The position numbers were made by a program, and so were the translations under genes. Shown piece after piece: positions 62,628 to 64,000 of a DNA stretch of 64,000 bases. The stretch is from Micropterix aruncella (Eukaryota; Arthropoda; Insecta; Lepidoptera; Micropterigidae), in the NCBI GenBank assembly GCA_944548615.1, contig OX155960.1, positions 27,839,798 to 27,903,797 on the forward strand, in the 5' to 3' direction. How positions within the stretch are numbered: the first letter of the stretch is position 1; each line of letters starts with the position of its first letter. Below the pieces are notes generated by a model that was not told the DNA's origin, ran no database searches, and saw only the letters and a list, made by a program, of their open reading frames with translations.

Positions 62628-63514
62628 GGGTAGGTGGGGGTAAGGCCCCGCACGGGGCAAGTCCACGAACGGGGTTTTCGGAGGGAATTTTTGTAATTAC
62701 TTCGATAGCCGCCAGGTGGCTGACCCGTCTCAACAACTTACAGTTCCACACCAATCCTCAAGAAGTTCGGTCGCACGTGAGCCTGGAAAATGCGGTAAGT
62801 CTATCTTTTCATGTTTTGATGTAATATTTCTTGTCCTTCCAAGTTGAGTTTTTATAAAACTGTTTAAGCTATTTTCGCAATTAAAGTTACGATGATGAAC
62901 CGCCTGGTCTAGCTTTACATTCGAGTGTCAAGTTCCTTGATATCATTTGCTTACATACTTGGAGACGACGACATGTTGAAAGTGTGAAATGGGGCAAAAC
63001 CACGCACCTTATTTGGGGCAAGTCCCGGCATTATCAACAAGTGCGAGGATTTGCTCTAACACCAGGAAATCACCGTTTTCATATTTTTTTCCTCATTCCA
63101 TAAATTAAAATCGGAAGTTACATATAATCGGGCCGCCAAATTACAATCCATTGTTTTTCCGTTATTTTGAAAGTTATGGGCATTTGTTTTTTCATGTTTG
63201 AATTGTGATAAGAGTTTATAGTTTATTGGATATTGATGCGTTTTTTTATTTTGTTTTTTCCCCAAACCCTAATTCTGGAGCAAAGCCACGCAGTGCGTGG
63301 CTTTGCCCCATTTTTTGGGGCTAACCCCCGCCATTGTTTTTTATATATAATTTTAAATTTCTCTGCAACTGATGATTGAACATGCCTGAAATTTTCAGGG
63401 GTTATAGGTAAGATCCTAATCTAAAACACCAATATAATAGTGAAAAAAATCTATCTCCAATTCTCCACAATTTTCAAAAAACCGAAAATTGCAGAGCCTT
63501 GCCCCCACCTACCC
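62628..63514. mobile_element. TIR element with GGGTAGGTGGGGG ends
   Basis: Left GGGTAGGTGGGGGTAAGGC and right GCCTTGCCCCCACCTACCC form near-perfect 19-bp inverted repeats flanked by TA. GGGGCAA-type words (GGGGCAAGTCC, GGGGCAAAACC, TTTGGGGCAAGTC) recur inside in both orientations, and GCAAAGCCACGCA-G-TGCGTGGCTTTGC at about 63281-63307 is a perfect hairpin. A 72-codon frame near the left end precedes a consensus donor (GCG-GTAAGT). No transposase recognised. 887 bp. Confidence 0.72.
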
Positions 63515-64000
63515 TATATAATAAAGACATATAAGCGACAACGATCAAATTTAACGGAGTAAGATATGTGTCGAAATTCAATAACAAGCTACACCATCTC
63601 TAATGAGGCAAGGCGCTGCTCCCGCGTTTTTGGACCAACGATTCTTGGACTCTCCATTATTATGCTCAAGGGGCACGGTCGTTTTCCCAATGTCAGTGAC
63701 TCACTCCCGGGGGCGGGCGTGCTGGCACGATGTTACTAGCCATTCCGTCGATCGTGTCCGCACGTCTGTGAAGCTGACCGCATACAAAACTTCTAAATAT
63801 TTAGGCAAAGATTACATATTTTAGTTCCAATAAAAAAGTTATTTGGAAATTATTGTACTTTAACATAAATACTTCCAAATATACGTACACAACATTATTT
63901 CAAATATTTAAATAGCTACTTCCAAATATTTACATAGCTACCATACGTATATAACATTATGCAAAGTTATACAGCAAGGTTAAGGCTCCCTTCCGAGTTG
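63515..64000. other. Unassigned end of window
   Basis: No recognised gene. A repeated word ACTTCCAAATAT occurs three times at 63868-63940. Confidence 0.35.

Overview
The window looks like a piece of an insect nuclear genome, most probably from a moth or butterfly. It is AT-rich, has introns with GT/AG boundaries, and is crowded with decayed transposable elements of insect types: mariner, piggyBac-like MITEs with TTAA target sites, a Harbinger-like element, Ty3/gypsy, several non-LTR lineages and a tRNA-derived SINE. The lepidopteran assignment is inference. No prokaryotic operon, CRISPR array, rRNA or standalone tRNA gene was seen.

The only host gene I can support lies on the minus strand from 46452 down to 28220. 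Six exons (46452-46037, 38601-38308, 36089-35925, 33038-32703, 30997-30873, 28794-28220) have AG/GT borders and compatible phases at all five junctions. Joined, they give 1,911 nt with no stop. The protein is low-complexity and charged. One exon carries a KLSLVEKMKMFN-type motif followed by a basic region, which I recognise as the N-terminal/central part of supervillin, a villin/gelsolin-family actin- and myosin-binding membrane scaffold. No start or stop codon was found. The true 5' end should lie upstream (higher coordinates) and the gelsolin-like repeats and headpiece beyond 28220 (lower coordinates), in either case possibly outside the window.

Layout: 1-28,200 is repeats and unassigned AT-rich DNA (tandem 313-bp repeat, deleted mariner at 1.4-2.3 kb, MITEs, LINE tails, palindromes, two TTAA-flanked piggyBac-like MITEs at 21.3-22.5 kb). 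28,220-46,452 is the supervillin-like gene, whose introns hold a LINE ending within about 25 bp of a splice donor, piggyBac-like MITEs, a restriction-like-endonuclease LINE nested inside one MITE, a SINE, an unclassified transposon with 14 copies of an AGAACATCTAAA-type motif, and a LINE with a 15-bp target duplication. 47,490-56,529 is one LTR retrotransposon with 1.58-kb LTRs and an interior that retains only an integrase C-terminus. 56.5-64 kb holds a Harbinger-like element, other TIR elements, and a TATA-containing promoter-like stretch at 60.9 kb.

I did not find a clearly new functional system. The best candidates for undescribed biology are the 41.3-42.1 kb transposon with its motif array, the TIR element at 62.6-63.5 kb, the LTR element with a large non-coding interior, and a possible small basic two-exon protein at 18.6-19.1 kb.
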